From: JANNHK01 sp034408875
GTDB taxonomy: Bacteria > Actinomycetota > Acidimicrobiia > IMCC26256 > PALSA-610
Assembly: GCA_034408875.1 (NCBI GenBank)
Contig: JAWXCJ010000044.1
Span: 1-7,561, forward strand
Direction of reading: 5' to 3'
Length of the DNA: 7,561 nucleotides
The position numbers were made by a program, and so were the translations under genes. The notes under the pieces were generated by a model. The model ran no database searches. It worked only from the letters and a program-made list of their open reading frames with translations, and was not told the DNA's origin. Positions 1 to 5,542 of this stretch are shown here, piece after piece (positions within the stretch are counted from its first letter, which is position 1; each line of letters starts with the position of its first letter).

Positions 1-25
1 ATCGTGGTACGGTGACCTCGCCAAC

Positions 26-97
26 CGGGCCCGAGGTGCAGGACGGTCGGCTCCGTTCGGGGAAGTGCGGGGTCGATTGAAGCGTTCCTCGGGCCCG
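26..97. repeat. 11-bp perfect inverted repeat upstream of proC
   Basis: CGGGCCCGAGG at 26-36 is exactly complementary in reverse to CCTCGGGCCCG at 87-97, with 50 bp between. Each arm contains the palindrome GGGCCC. The right arm overlaps the expected -35 position of the proC promoter. It could form a long-loop hairpin, be a pair of protein-binding sites, or be chance in GC-rich DNA. Confidence 0.4.
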
Positions 98-113
98 CTG
101 GCGCGCGTACGCT
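85..113 (+). promoter_or_regulatory. Probable leaderless promoter of proC
   Basis: A TACGCT -10 element lies at 108-113. A weak -35 (TTCCTC, 85-90) lies 17 bp upstream. Transcription starting about 7 nt after the -10 box would begin at the ATG at 121, giving a leaderless mRNA. No Shine-Dalgarno sequence precedes the start. The same geometry recurs at 2039, 3296 and 4861 in this window. Confidence 0.5.
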
Positions 114-120
114 CATGAAC

Positions 121-921
121 ATGGCTCGCGTCGCGTTGCTCGGTGGCGGAAAGATGGGCGCGGCACTGCTGGGTGGGTTGCTCGAAGTCGGCTGGGAAGC
201 CGATCAGTTGTCGGTCGCCGAGATCGACATCGAACGCCGGCGCGAACTCGAGCAACAGTTCCCCAAGGTTCGGGTGGTCCCGAGTCCGGCGTGGGCCGTC
301 GCCGACGCCGAGGTCGTCGTCCTCGCGGTCAAGCCCGGAGACGTCGCTGCCACCCTCGAGTCGGTCGAACCCGCGCTGCGCGAAGACACCCTTGTGCTCT
401 CGATCGCGGCCGGCGTCACGATCGCCGCGATAGAAGCGCTCGTGCCCGGCCGGCCCGTCGTGCGCGCGATGCCGAACACGCCCGCGCTCGTGGGTCGGGG
501 CGCGTCGGCGATCGCGCCGGGTACGGCGGCGACCGACGACCATCTCGACCTCGCCGAGCGTCTTCTCGGTGGCGTGGGCATCGTCGTGCGCGTCGGAGAA
601 TCTTTGCTCGACGCGGTGACCGGACTCTCCGGATCGGGCCCCGCCTACGTGATGCTGATGGCGGAGTCGTTGATCGAAGCGGGCGTGCTCGTCGGTCTCC
701 CTCGCGACATCGCGAGCGAACTCGTCGTACAAACATTGCTCGGTTCCGCCACTCTGCTGGCGCAGAGCGACTCGGGCCCGGAGGCGCTGCGCGCCGCGGT
801 CACTTCGCCCGGTGGCACGACCGCGGCCGGGTTGCACGAACTCGAACGTGCCGGAGTGCGCGCCGCTTTCCTCGACGCGGTCGCGGCCGCGACCCGCCGA
901 TCCCGCGAGCTCGGGCAATAA
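121..921 (+). CDS. proC: Pyrroline-5-carboxylate reductase
   Basis: ProC catalyses the last step of proline synthesis, reducing 1-pyrroline-5-carboxylate to L-proline with NAD(P)H in the cytosol. The 266-residue product has the usual family length. The Rossmann glycine loop GGGKMG is at residues 8-13, the conserved MPNTP at 117-121, LSGSGPAY at 169-176 (start of the helical dimerisation domain), and the family signature around AVTSPGGTT at 226-234. An in-frame ATG at 115 would add two residues. I prefer 121 because the TACGCT -10 box ends at 113, leaving one base before the ATG at 115 but seven before 121, and because family members usually begin just before the first beta strand. The next gene starts 2 bp after the stop, so the two are probably cotranscribed. 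The identification is very secure; the exact start is not. Confidence 0.96.
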   Translation: MARVALLGGGKMGAALLGGLLEVGWEADQLSVAEIDIERRRELEQQFPKVRVVPSPAWAVADAEVVVLAVKPGDVAATLESVEPALREDTLVLSIAAGVTIAAIEALVPGRPVVRAMPNTPALVGRGASAIAPGTAATDDHLDLAERLLGGVGIVVRVGESLLDAVTGLSGSGPAYVMLMAESLIEAGVLVGLPRDIASELVVQTLLGSATLLAQSDSGPEALRAAVTSPGGTTAAGLHELERAGVRAAFLDAVAAATRRSRELGQ

Positions 922-923
922 CG

Positions 924-1739
924 GTGAAGGCGCGGAACCGTCCGCCGCGCCTTGATGTTCACGTTGCCGTCCACACCCCGCCACCACCCGCGACGATCGA
1001 AGAGCGGTTGGTGCGGGCCAAGATCGCAGGCCGCGGTCCGGTCGGTCCGACGGAGTTGCGCCACCTCGTGATGCGCGTCGCCGCGGGCGACACCGGTGCG
1101 CTCGGCGGCGTGTCGGCGCCGAGCGCGGTCGCGCCGGAGGTGTGGGACGCGGTGCACGCGGTCTACGGCGCCTCGTTCGAGCACCCGGAGATCGATCCCG
1201 ACATGTTGGTCGCGGCTGCGTTGCGCGCCGGGGCGCGGGTCGCGACCATCGCCCGTGCCGGGGGCCGCATCGGCTTCGCGACCTCGGCGCCCGCCTGCTT
1301 GCTCGGCGTGCACGCCGCCCTCGCCCGGTTGGCCCGGACCGCGGGCGCCGACGTGCTCGAAGCCGACGACTCCGGCCCGATACGCGTCGACGGCCGCTCA
1401 CCACGCTGGATTCGCTGGATCGACGGCGTGGCGACCGTCACCGACCGCCGGTCGCTCATTGCCGCGGAGGGGCCCGATGCGCCGTCGGAATGGCTGTTCC
1501 AGATCGGCCGGCCTGCGCTCGTGGTCGCCGACGGGTGCTTCGCCGAGGCGGCGGCCGAAGCCGGGATCGAGGTTGTCGCCGCGTCCGGCCTGGACCGCAT
1601 TGCGCTCGCGGTGCCCGCGACCCGCCCGGGCCGGTGCCTCGTGATTCCGGTCCACACGACCCGACCTCCCCGGCACTACCGACCCCTCGTCGAGCTCCTG
1701 GAGGACGGGTTCGGTACGCCCTTCGGTACCGAAATGTGA
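924..1739 (+). CDS. Phosphatase-like family protein, probably degenerate
   Basis: This is a 271-residue protein with no signal peptide or membrane segment. From memory it resembles a family annotated simply as 'phosphatase' in Streptomyces and relatives (I believe Pfam PF15698), also found near proC/HTH genes. The shared pattern is LVRAKIAG at 29-36, EIDPDMLV at 89-96, a beta strand then GFATSAPACLLGVH at 117-130, and PALVVADG at 197-204, with a C-terminal HYRPLVELL at 251-259. As I recall the relatives, they carry histidines in FATGHP, HTHSP and VVADHG-like motifs. Here those places read FATSAP, VTDRRSL and VVADGC, so catalysis may be lost. The GTG at 924 is chosen because it lies 2 bp after the proC stop in the only long open frame; there is no good Shine-Dalgarno, so translation probably relies on coupling. 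A proline-rich stretch (residues 19-22) precedes the family-like region, so a later start is possible. That it is a gene is secure; the family call is tentative. Confidence 0.6.
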   Translation: MKARNRPPRLDVHVAVHTPPPPATIEERLVRAKIAGRGPVGPTELRHLVMRVAAGDTGALGGVSAPSAVAPEVWDAVHAVYGASFEHPEIDPDMLVAAALRAGARVATIARAGGRIGFATSAPACLLGVHAALARLARTAGADVLEADDSGPIRVDGRSPRWIRWIDGVATVTDRRSLIAAEGPDAPSEWLFQIGRPALVVADGCFAEAAAEAGIEVVAASGLDRIALAVPATRPGRCLVIPVHTTRPPRHYRPLVELLEDGFGTPFGTEM

Positions 1740-1766
1740 CCTCACACACGCATCGGTAGTTCACGC

Positions 1767-1796
1767 TCGACAACTTCGGCCGCACAGGCGTAAGGT
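1767..1796 (+). promoter_or_regulatory. Promoter of the HTH gene
   Basis: TCGACA at 1767-1772 matches the -35 consensus TTGACA at 5 of 6 positions. After an 18-bp spacer, TAAGGT at 1791-1796 is a good actinobacterial -10 box. Transcription would start near 1803, leaving a leader of about 26 nt with a Shine-Dalgarno. This promoter does not follow the leaderless geometry seen elsewhere in the window. Confidence 0.5.
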
Positions 1797-1828
1797 CGTT
1801 TTTCAGCGGGCAGGAGTAGGGAGACCGC

Positions 1829-2023
1829 GTGGGCCAGGGACTGAGTAAGGCGCGATTTCTGACAGTTCAGGAAGTCGCCGACTTGATGCGGGTGTCGTCT
1901 ATGACGGTCTATCGACTGATCAAGGCGGGCGACCTGCCGGCAGTGCGCGTCGGGCGCTCGTTCCGAGTCGCGGAATCGGACGTCGACGCCTATCTCGCGT
2001 CGCGCTATACCGAAGCGGGGTAA
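1829..2023 (+). CDS. Small excisionase/MerR-type HTH DNA-binding protein
   Basis: This is a 64-residue single-domain DNA-binding protein. The helix-turn-helix spans about residues 11-32 (FLTVQEVADLM then VSSMTVYRLIKAG), followed by a wing containing VRVGRSFRV at 39-47 and a C-terminal helix DVDAYLASRY. This is the 'excisionase family' winged HTH, related in fold to BldC of Streptomyces. A very similar small protein lies immediately after proC in Mycobacterium tuberculosis (Rv0500A, from memory), so this is a conserved chromosomal regulator despite its family name. No integrase or phage gene is nearby. The GTG start at 1829 is supported by purine-rich Shine-Dalgarno-like sequence, AGGAG at 1812-1816 and AGGGAG at 1818-1823. 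Its DNA targets are unknown; BldC-type proteins bind direct repeats, often as a head-to-tail array. Confidence 0.9.
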   Translation: MGQGLSKARFLTVQEVADLMRVSSMTVYRLIKAGDLPAVRVGRSFRVAESDVDAYLASRYTEAG

Positions 2024-2038
2024 CCCGTCCTGCGGGAC

Positions 2039-2044
2039 TAGCGT
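2039..2044 (+). promoter_or_regulatory. Probable leaderless -10 box of the SAM hydrolase gene
   Basis: TAGCGT at 2039-2044 is followed by 6 nt and then the GTG at 2051. No Shine-Dalgarno precedes that start, which fits leaderless transcription. I cannot see a convincing -35 box; its expected position lies around the HTH gene's stop codon. The gene could also be read through from the HTH gene, whose stop is only 27 bp upstream. Confidence 0.4.
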
Positions 2045-2050
2045 CGGGCG

Positions 2051-2875
2051 GTGCCTGACCAGCCGGGATTCGTTTCGTTTCTGTCCGACTACGGGCGCGC
2101 GGACGAGTTCGTCGGTGTGTGTCACGCGGTCATGCTCGACATCGCGCCGCATCTGCGGATCGTCGACGTCACGCACGACATCACGCCGTTCGATGTGCGC
2201 GCGGGTGGTCTGGCGCTGGTGCGCGCCGCGCAGTACCTGCCCGAGGGCATCGTGCTGGCGGTCGTCGACCCCGGAGTCGGCACCGACCGGCGTTGCATCG
2301 CGGTACAGGTCGAGAACGGGTACCTCGTCGGGCCGGACAACGGCCTGCTCGCGCCTGCGGTCACGATGCTCGGCGGGCCGCAGCTCGTCGTCGCGCTGAC
2401 GAACCCTGAGTACCAGTTGCCCGCGCCGGGTCCCACGTTCTCGGGCCGCGACGTGATGGCCCCGGCTGTCGGCCACATCGCCAACGGTGTCGAGCTGACC
2501 AAGCTCGGCGAGGTCGTCGATCCGGCGTCGCTTGCGCCCGGGCTGCTTCCACTTCCGCAAGAAGAGGGCAACACCCTCGCCGGTGAGGTGCTCTGGGTGG
2601 ACCGGTTCGGCAACTGCCAGCTCAACATCGACCCCGAGGCGCTGGCCGCCCTCGGAGCCCGCCCCGACGGCCCGATCGAGGTGCGGTTCGGGGAGAAGTC
2701 GCGGCGGGCCCGGTGGGTCGGTACGTTCGCCGAGGCCAAGGCGTCGGAGTTGGTGCTGATCGTCGACTCCTACGGCTTGTGCGCGCTGGCGTTCGACCGG
2801 CAGTCGGCGGGCGCCGAGTTGAAGATCCGGGCCGGGACCAAAGTCGTGCTCGTACCTCCTGGAGACCAGGAGTGA
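2051..2875 (+). CDS. S-adenosylmethionine hydrolase (SAM hydroxide adenosyltransferase, DUF62)
   Basis: This 274-residue cytosolic protein belongs to the DUF62/SAM-HAT family, which hydrolyses S-adenosylmethionine to adenosine and L-methionine and is related to the SAM-dependent fluorinase and chlorinase. The N-terminal domain (about 6-150) has SFLSDYG at 9-15, DVTHDITPFDV at 39-49, VVDPGVGTDRR at 71-81, GPDNGLL at 94-100 and TFSGRDVMAP at 129-138. The C-terminal beta domain (about 172-270) has VDRFGNCQLNI at 183-193. The triad described for this family is Asp-Arg-His. Asp73 and Arg80 are present, but the third position, which I recall as His in a TFHGRD motif, is Ser131 here. The protein lacks the extra loop of true fluorinases, so hydrolysis is more likely than halogenation. 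The GTG start is set by the -10 box 6 nt upstream. Its stop overlaps the next start as GTGA. The physiological role of the family is poorly understood. Confidence 0.9.
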   Translation: MPDQPGFVSFLSDYGRADEFVGVCHAVMLDIAPHLRIVDVTHDITPFDVRAGGLALVRAAQYLPEGIVLAVVDPGVGTDRRCIAVQVENGYLVGPDNGLLAPAVTMLGGPQLVVALTNPEYQLPAPGPTFSGRDVMAPAVGHIANGVELTKLGEVVDPASLAPGLLPLPQEEGNTLAGEVLWVDRFGNCQLNIDPEALAALGARPDGPIEVRFGEKSRRARWVGTFAEAKASELVLIVDSYGLCALAFDRQSAGAELKIRAGTKVVLVPPGDQE

Positions 2876-2964
2876 GGTGGGGCACCAGCCTGGTGCTGGT
2901 CGCGCTGTTCGGGTTGATTCTGCTCGCCGCGGTCGCCCAGTTCGTCCTGCGTCTCGGCCCGTAA
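2872..2964 (+). CDS. 30-residue single-pass membrane microprotein
   Basis: The GTG at 2872-2874 overlaps the SAM hydrolase stop (GTGA, 2872-2875), a standard translational-coupling arrangement. GGAGA at 2861-2865, 6 nt before the start, is one of the few good Shine-Dalgarno sequences in the window. The product is 30 residues: a short N terminus with Arg2, one uninterrupted hydrophobic segment from about Leu7 to Val25 (VLVALFGLILLAAVAQFVL), then Arg27 and a short tail ending in TAA. The spacing and composition suit a single transmembrane helix, probably N-terminus in, though charge lies on both sides. I do not recognise a family and its function is unknown. It might anchor or modulate the hydrolase, but that is inference from coupling alone. 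It is too short for a definite coding call from composition. Confidence 0.55.
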   Translation: MRWGTSLVLVALFGLILLAAVAQFVLRLGP

Positions 2965-2980
2965 CCGGCCCCAGACGCAA

Positions 2981-3021
2981 CTTGCGTCGCACACCACCCT
3001 GAAGCGGTTGTGCGACGCAAG
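2981..3021 (+). terminator. 13-bp inverted repeat, possible terminator
   Basis: CTTGCGTCGCACA at 2981-2993 is perfectly complementary to TGTGCGACGCAAG at 3009-3021, with a 15-nt loop. It begins 16 bp after the microprotein stop, where an operon would be expected to end. The downstream sequence ATTGTGTACTTGT is only moderately T-rich and has no clean U-tract, so this is either an atypical actinobacterial terminator, a 3'-end stabilising hairpin, or a protein-binding site. Confidence 0.45.
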
Positions 3022-3295
3022 ATTGTGTACTTGTCTCGGAATTCGGGGCCCCGGCCGCAGTTGCGGACGTTTCTGGGGCGGGCTGGGAGGCTACGTTGCG
3101 AGGGTCCTACCGGTTGCCCGGCAAACACCCCCGCCGCCCGCTCCCACGACCGAGACCCCCGATCTTTTCCGAGGCGAGCCGGCCAGGCCGCTCGCTTGTA
3201 TGCCTAACTACGACACCCTCCGCGCGATTCTTGAGCGACAGTTGTCACCCTCAGTGAGATAACCCCTCCCCTCCTCACGGGGGGTGATCCGGACA

Positions 3296-3301
3296 TACGC
3301 T
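3296..3301 (+). promoter_or_regulatory. Probable leaderless -10 box of the ligase gene
   Basis: TACGCT at 3296-3301 is identical to the proC -10 box and lies 8 nt before the GTG at 3310. No Shine-Dalgarno is positioned before that GTG. I see no good -35 at 17-18 bp spacing. Transcription starting near the GTG would give a leaderless message. Confidence 0.45.
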
Positions 3302-3309
3302 CCCGGGCC

Positions 3310-4797
3310 GTGAACCTCGCTGCTGCCCTGCTCGGGACCGCCGCAACCGCCCCCGACCGGCCCGCCCTCCTGACGGGCGCGGGTGTGGTCACTCACGGCG
3401 AACTCGCCGATCGGGTCGCCCGGGTCCGGGCCCTCCTCGGGGCCAACGGTGTCGGGCCCGGCTCCCGCGTCGCCATCGTCGCCGGCAACGAGGTCGAGTT
3501 CGTTGCCGCCTACCTGGCGACCCTGGCGGCCGGAGCGGTGGCCGTGCCGCTCAATCCGATCGCACCGTCGCACGAACTCGGGCGCGAACTCGCGGTCGTC
3601 GAACCGGCGCTGGTCGTCACGACTACTGAGCACCTCGACCTCGCGCGGCGCGCCTGCTCACACGAGGACATCACCGCGCCGACGCTCGCGCTCGACGCCG
3701 AGGTGTCCGACGCGCGCAACACGTCACCGTTCGTCGACCGCGAATCGGGCGACCTCGCGGTGTTGTTGTTCACCGCCGGGACGGCGGGCGCGCCGAAAGC
3801 CGCGATGCTCACGCACGGATCGCTGCTCGCGAACATCGACCAGATGCAGGGGCACGCGGGCCTTCGTATCCTCGAGGACGACGTCGCGCTCGGAGTCCTG
3901 CCGTTCTTCCACGTGTTCGGGTTGAATGTCGTGGTCGGTCTCGGACTGCGGGCCGGCGCCGCCATCTCGCTCGTCGAGCACTTCCATCCGGCCGAAACGC
4001 TGGCGCGGATTCGCGACGACCAGGCGACGGTCGTGGCGGGTGTACCGGCGATGTACGCGGCCTGGGCGGCCGTTCCCGACGCGCCCGCGGACGCGTTCTC
4101 TACGGTGCGGCTGTGCGTGTCGGGCGCGGCCGCACTCTCCGAAACGGACGCGCGAGCGATGCGCGAACGGTTCGGTGTCGAAGTGCACGAGGGCTACGGG
4201 TTGACCGAAGCGTCGCCCGTCGTGACGACGAGCGCGGTTTCGGCGAAGCCCCGACCGGGCTCGATCGGTCCGCCGTTGCCCGGCGTTGACGTGCGCCTTG
4301 TCGACGCCGACGGCGCGGCTGTGCTCGACGGCGATCCGGGCGAGGTACTCGTGCGCGGCGACAACGTGTTCGCGGGCTACTGGCACGACGCCGAGGCGAC
4401 TGCGCGCGTACTGACCGACGACGGGTGGCTGCGCACCGGCGATATCGCGGTCGCCGACGACGACGGCTGGCTCACGCTTGTCGAGCGGGCCAAAGACGTC
4501 ATCATCGTTTCCGGTTTCAACGTGTTCCCCGGAGAGGTCGAGGACGCCCTGGCCGACTACGCCGATGTCGTCGACGTGGCCGTCGTCGGCGAACCCCACC
4601 CCCGTACGGGCGAGACGGTGGTCGCGTACGTCGTCGCGCGGCCCGGTGCGGCGCCCGATCCGGTGGCCCTGCTCCGCCACGCCGGCCGCCGGCTGGCGCG
4701 CTACAAGCTTCCGACCCGGGTCGAGGTCGTCGCCGAACTGCCCCGCTCGTACGCGGGGAAATTGCTCCGGCGGGCGCTCACGGGCGACGGCTCATAA
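3310..4797 (+). CDS. AMP-forming acyl-CoA synthetase-like ligase
   Basis: This 495-residue protein is a member of the ANL (adenylate-forming) superfamily, most like fatty-acid/acyl-CoA ligases that activate a carboxylate with ATP and then form the CoA thioester. The P-loop-like A3 motif is FTAGTAGAPK at 154-163, a variant of the usual TSGTTGxPKG that is, as I recall, common in actinobacterial members. GYGLTEASP is at 295-303 and TGD at 376-378 (Asp378 binds ribose in the family). The hinge region ERAKDVI starts at 392 and is followed by SGFNVFPGEVED. The C-terminal catalytic lysine is Lys484 in PRSYAGKLLRR. Full length and all core motifs suggest an active enzyme; the substrate cannot be read from the sequence. 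No signal peptide or membrane helix is evident. It appears to be a single-gene unit with its own promoter, and rex starts 75 bp later. The GTG start is fixed by the upstream -10 box and the N terminus VNLAAALLG, typical of the family. Confidence 0.92.
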   Translation: MNLAAALLGTAATAPDRPALLTGAGVVTHGELADRVARVRALLGANGVGPGSRVAIVAGNEVEFVAAYLATLAAGAVAVPLNPIAPSHELGRELAVVEPALVVTTTEHLDLARRACSHEDITAPTLALDAEVSDARNTSPFVDRESGDLAVLLFTAGTAGAPKAAMLTHGSLLANIDQMQGHAGLRILEDDVALGVLPFFHVFGLNVVVGLGLRAGAAISLVEHFHPAETLARIRDDQATVVAGVPAMYAAWAAVPDAPADAFSTVRLCVSGAAALSETDARAMRERFGVEVHEGYGLTEASPVVTTSAVSAKPRPGSIGPPLPGVDVRLVDADGAAVLDGDPGEVLVRGDNVFAGYWHDAEATARVLTDDGWLRTGDIAVADDDGWLTLVERAKDVIIVSGFNVFPGEVEDALADYADVVDVAVVGEPHPRTGETVVAYVVARPGAAPDPVALLRHAGRRLARYKLPTRVEVVAELPRSYAGKLLRRALTGDGS

Positions 4798-4836
4798 CCG
4801 CGCCCTCACCCACCCCACAGATTTCGCTTCCACACT

Positions 4837-4854
4837 TTGAGAATCTGCTCACAA
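4837..4854. promoter_or_regulatory. Rex operator (ROP)
   Basis: TTGAGAATCTGCTCACAA matches the known Rex consensus TTGTGAAnnnnTTCACAA at 12 of 14 defined positions; the deviations are A for T at position 4 and C for T at position 12. It lies 19 bp upstream of the rex start and covers the -35 and most of the spacer of the rex promoter. A bound Rex dimer would block RNA polymerase. Rex of actinobacteria is known to repress its own rex-hem operon, releasing DNA when NADH is high. Confidence 0.75.
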
Positions 4855-4866
4855 GGTCGGTACCGT
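4837..4866 (+). promoter_or_regulatory. Promoter of the rex-hem operon, probably leaderless
   Basis: TTGAGA at 4837-4842 (4 of 6 match to TTGACA), an 18-bp spacer, then TACCGT at 4861-4866 form the best two-part promoter in the window. The GTG start of rex follows 6 nt after the -10 box. The purines GAAGGA abut the GTG directly and are too close to act as a Shine-Dalgarno. This supports leaderless transcription and a start at 4873. Confidence 0.6.
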
Positions 4867-4872
4867 GAAGGA

Positions 4873-5538
4873 GTGACAGCTACCCCGGGTCGCAGGATCC
4901 CCGAGGCGACAGTGGCCCGGCTCCCGCTCTACTACCGGTCGTTGCTCGAGACCGCCGAGCACCAGGTGGCGACGATCTCCTCCGAGGGACTCGCCGAGCT
5001 CGCGGGCGTGAATGCGGCCAAGGTGCGCAAGGATCTTTCGTACCTGGGGTCCTACGGCACCCGCGGCGTCGGATACGACGTCGAGTACCTGCTGCACGAG
5101 ATCTCACGTGAACTCGGCCTCACCCGCGACTGGCCGGTCGCGATCGTCGGCATCGGAAACCTGGGCCGCGCCCTGGCGAACTACCGCGGCTTCGGCGCCC
5201 GTGGGTTCCGGGTCGTCGCCCTCATCGACCAGGACCCCGCGCTCGTGGGCCAAGAAGTCGCCGATCTCGCAATCGAGTCGACCGACGACCTCGACCGCAT
5301 CGTTGCCGATCGCGGCATCGCGATCGCGATCCTCGCGACGCCCGCGACCGCGGCGCAGGAAGTCGCCGACCGCCTGGTCGCCGCCGGTGTGCGTTCGATC
5401 CTCAACTTCGCACCCGCGGTGCTGGCGGTGCCCGAGGGCGTGTCGATGCGTAAGGTCGACCTCGCGATCGAGCTCCAGATCCTCTCCTTCTACCAACTGC
5501 GCCGCGGCGGGCTCCCGGCCGGCGTCGTCCCGGGATAG
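4873..5538 (+). CDS. rex: Redox-sensing transcriptional repressor Rex
   Basis: Rex is a homodimeric repressor that senses the NADH/NAD+ ratio; NADH binding releases it from DNA. The 221-residue product has the family length. The N-terminal winged helix (about 1-80) includes IPEATVARLPLYYRSL at 9-24 and VRKDLSYLGSYGTRGVGY at 51-68. The C-terminal Rossmann domain starts with VAIVGIGNLGRAL at 89-101, with the NAD(H)-binding GIGNLG at 93-98. The C-terminal QILSFYQLRR probably belongs to the domain-swapped helix. An upstream in-frame TTG at 4837 lies inside the operator and -35 box, so I reject it and take the GTG at 4873. It is the first gene of a packed operon with tetrapyrrole genes, the same association as rex-hemACD in Streptomyces coelicolor, where Rex regulates its own operon. 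Confidence 0.96.
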   Translation: MTATPGRRIPEATVARLPLYYRSLLETAEHQVATISSEGLAELAGVNAAKVRKDLSYLGSYGTRGVGYDVEYLLHEISRELGLTRDWPVAIVGIGNLGRALANYRGFGARGFRVVALIDQDPALVGQEVADLAIESTDDLDRIVADRGIAIAILATPATAAQEVADRLVAAGVRSILNFAPAVLAVPEGVSMRKVDLAIELQILSFYQLRRGGLPAGVVPG

Positions 5539-5542
5539 CTCA

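Larger units (their letters stand above)
1..120. other. Region upstream of proC, no gene supported
   Basis: I see no convincing coding sequence here. The + strand frames are closed by stops at 13-15, 78-80 and 116-118. The short tails before those stops could be the end of an upstream gene, but nothing identifies one. The stretch holds the proC promoter and an 11-bp inverted repeat, both listed separately. Confidence 0.5.
2965..3309. other. 345-bp intergenic region between microprotein and ligase genes
   Basis: I find no convincing gene here. The 5' end carries a strong inverted repeat (2981-3021, listed separately). The middle has GC-rich palindromes such as GGGGCCCC near 3049, and a small bulged hairpin at 3176-3193. 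The 3' end has the ligase -10 box at 3296-3301. Open frames exist on the + strand (for example 3010-3207), but their composition is arginine/proline-rich and they have no start signals or recognisable motifs. I see no match to a riboswitch class I know. Confidence 0.5.

Noticed and set aside
1829..2023. The excisionase-like gene as a sign of a prophage or integrative element
   Set aside because: No integrase, attachment repeat, tRNA or phage gene is present, base composition is the same as its neighbours, and the gene is a conserved partner of proC in actinobacteria.
2024..2050. A bS22/AURKAIP1-like lysine/arginine-rich microprotein after the HTH gene, as in mycobacteria
   Set aside because: Only 27 bp separate the HTH stop from the SAM hydrolase start, and no such basic peptide is encoded there.
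2051..2875. Fluorinase or chlorinase of a halogenated-metabolite cluster
   Set aside because: The protein has Asp and Arg of the hydrolase triad and lacks the extra fluorinase loop. No biosynthetic cluster genes are nearby.
1742..2992. 416-codon open frame on the minus strand
   Set aside because: It lies opposite the HTH and SAM hydrolase genes, both of which have clear family motifs. Its product is rich in Arg, Asp and Pro with no recognisable domain, as expected of an antisense frame in GC-rich coding DNA.
3200..3262. 20-codon ORF (starts MPNYDTLRAILERQL) upstream of the ligase
   Set aside because: It looks faintly protein-like, but it has no Shine-Dalgarno or well-placed -10 box, its third codon positions are not G/C-rich like the neighbouring genes, and it shows no leader-peptide feature such as a run of regulatory codons.
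3241..3263. Imperfect 23-bp palindrome GTTGTC...GATAAC as an operator for the ligase
   Set aside because: Only 8 of 11 pairs match and no known regulator consensus fits. Matches of this quality are expected by chance in a window this size.
3724..4680. 318-codon open frame on the minus strand
   Set aside because: It is the antisense shadow of the AMP-forming ligase, with no motif, promoter or Shine-Dalgarno.
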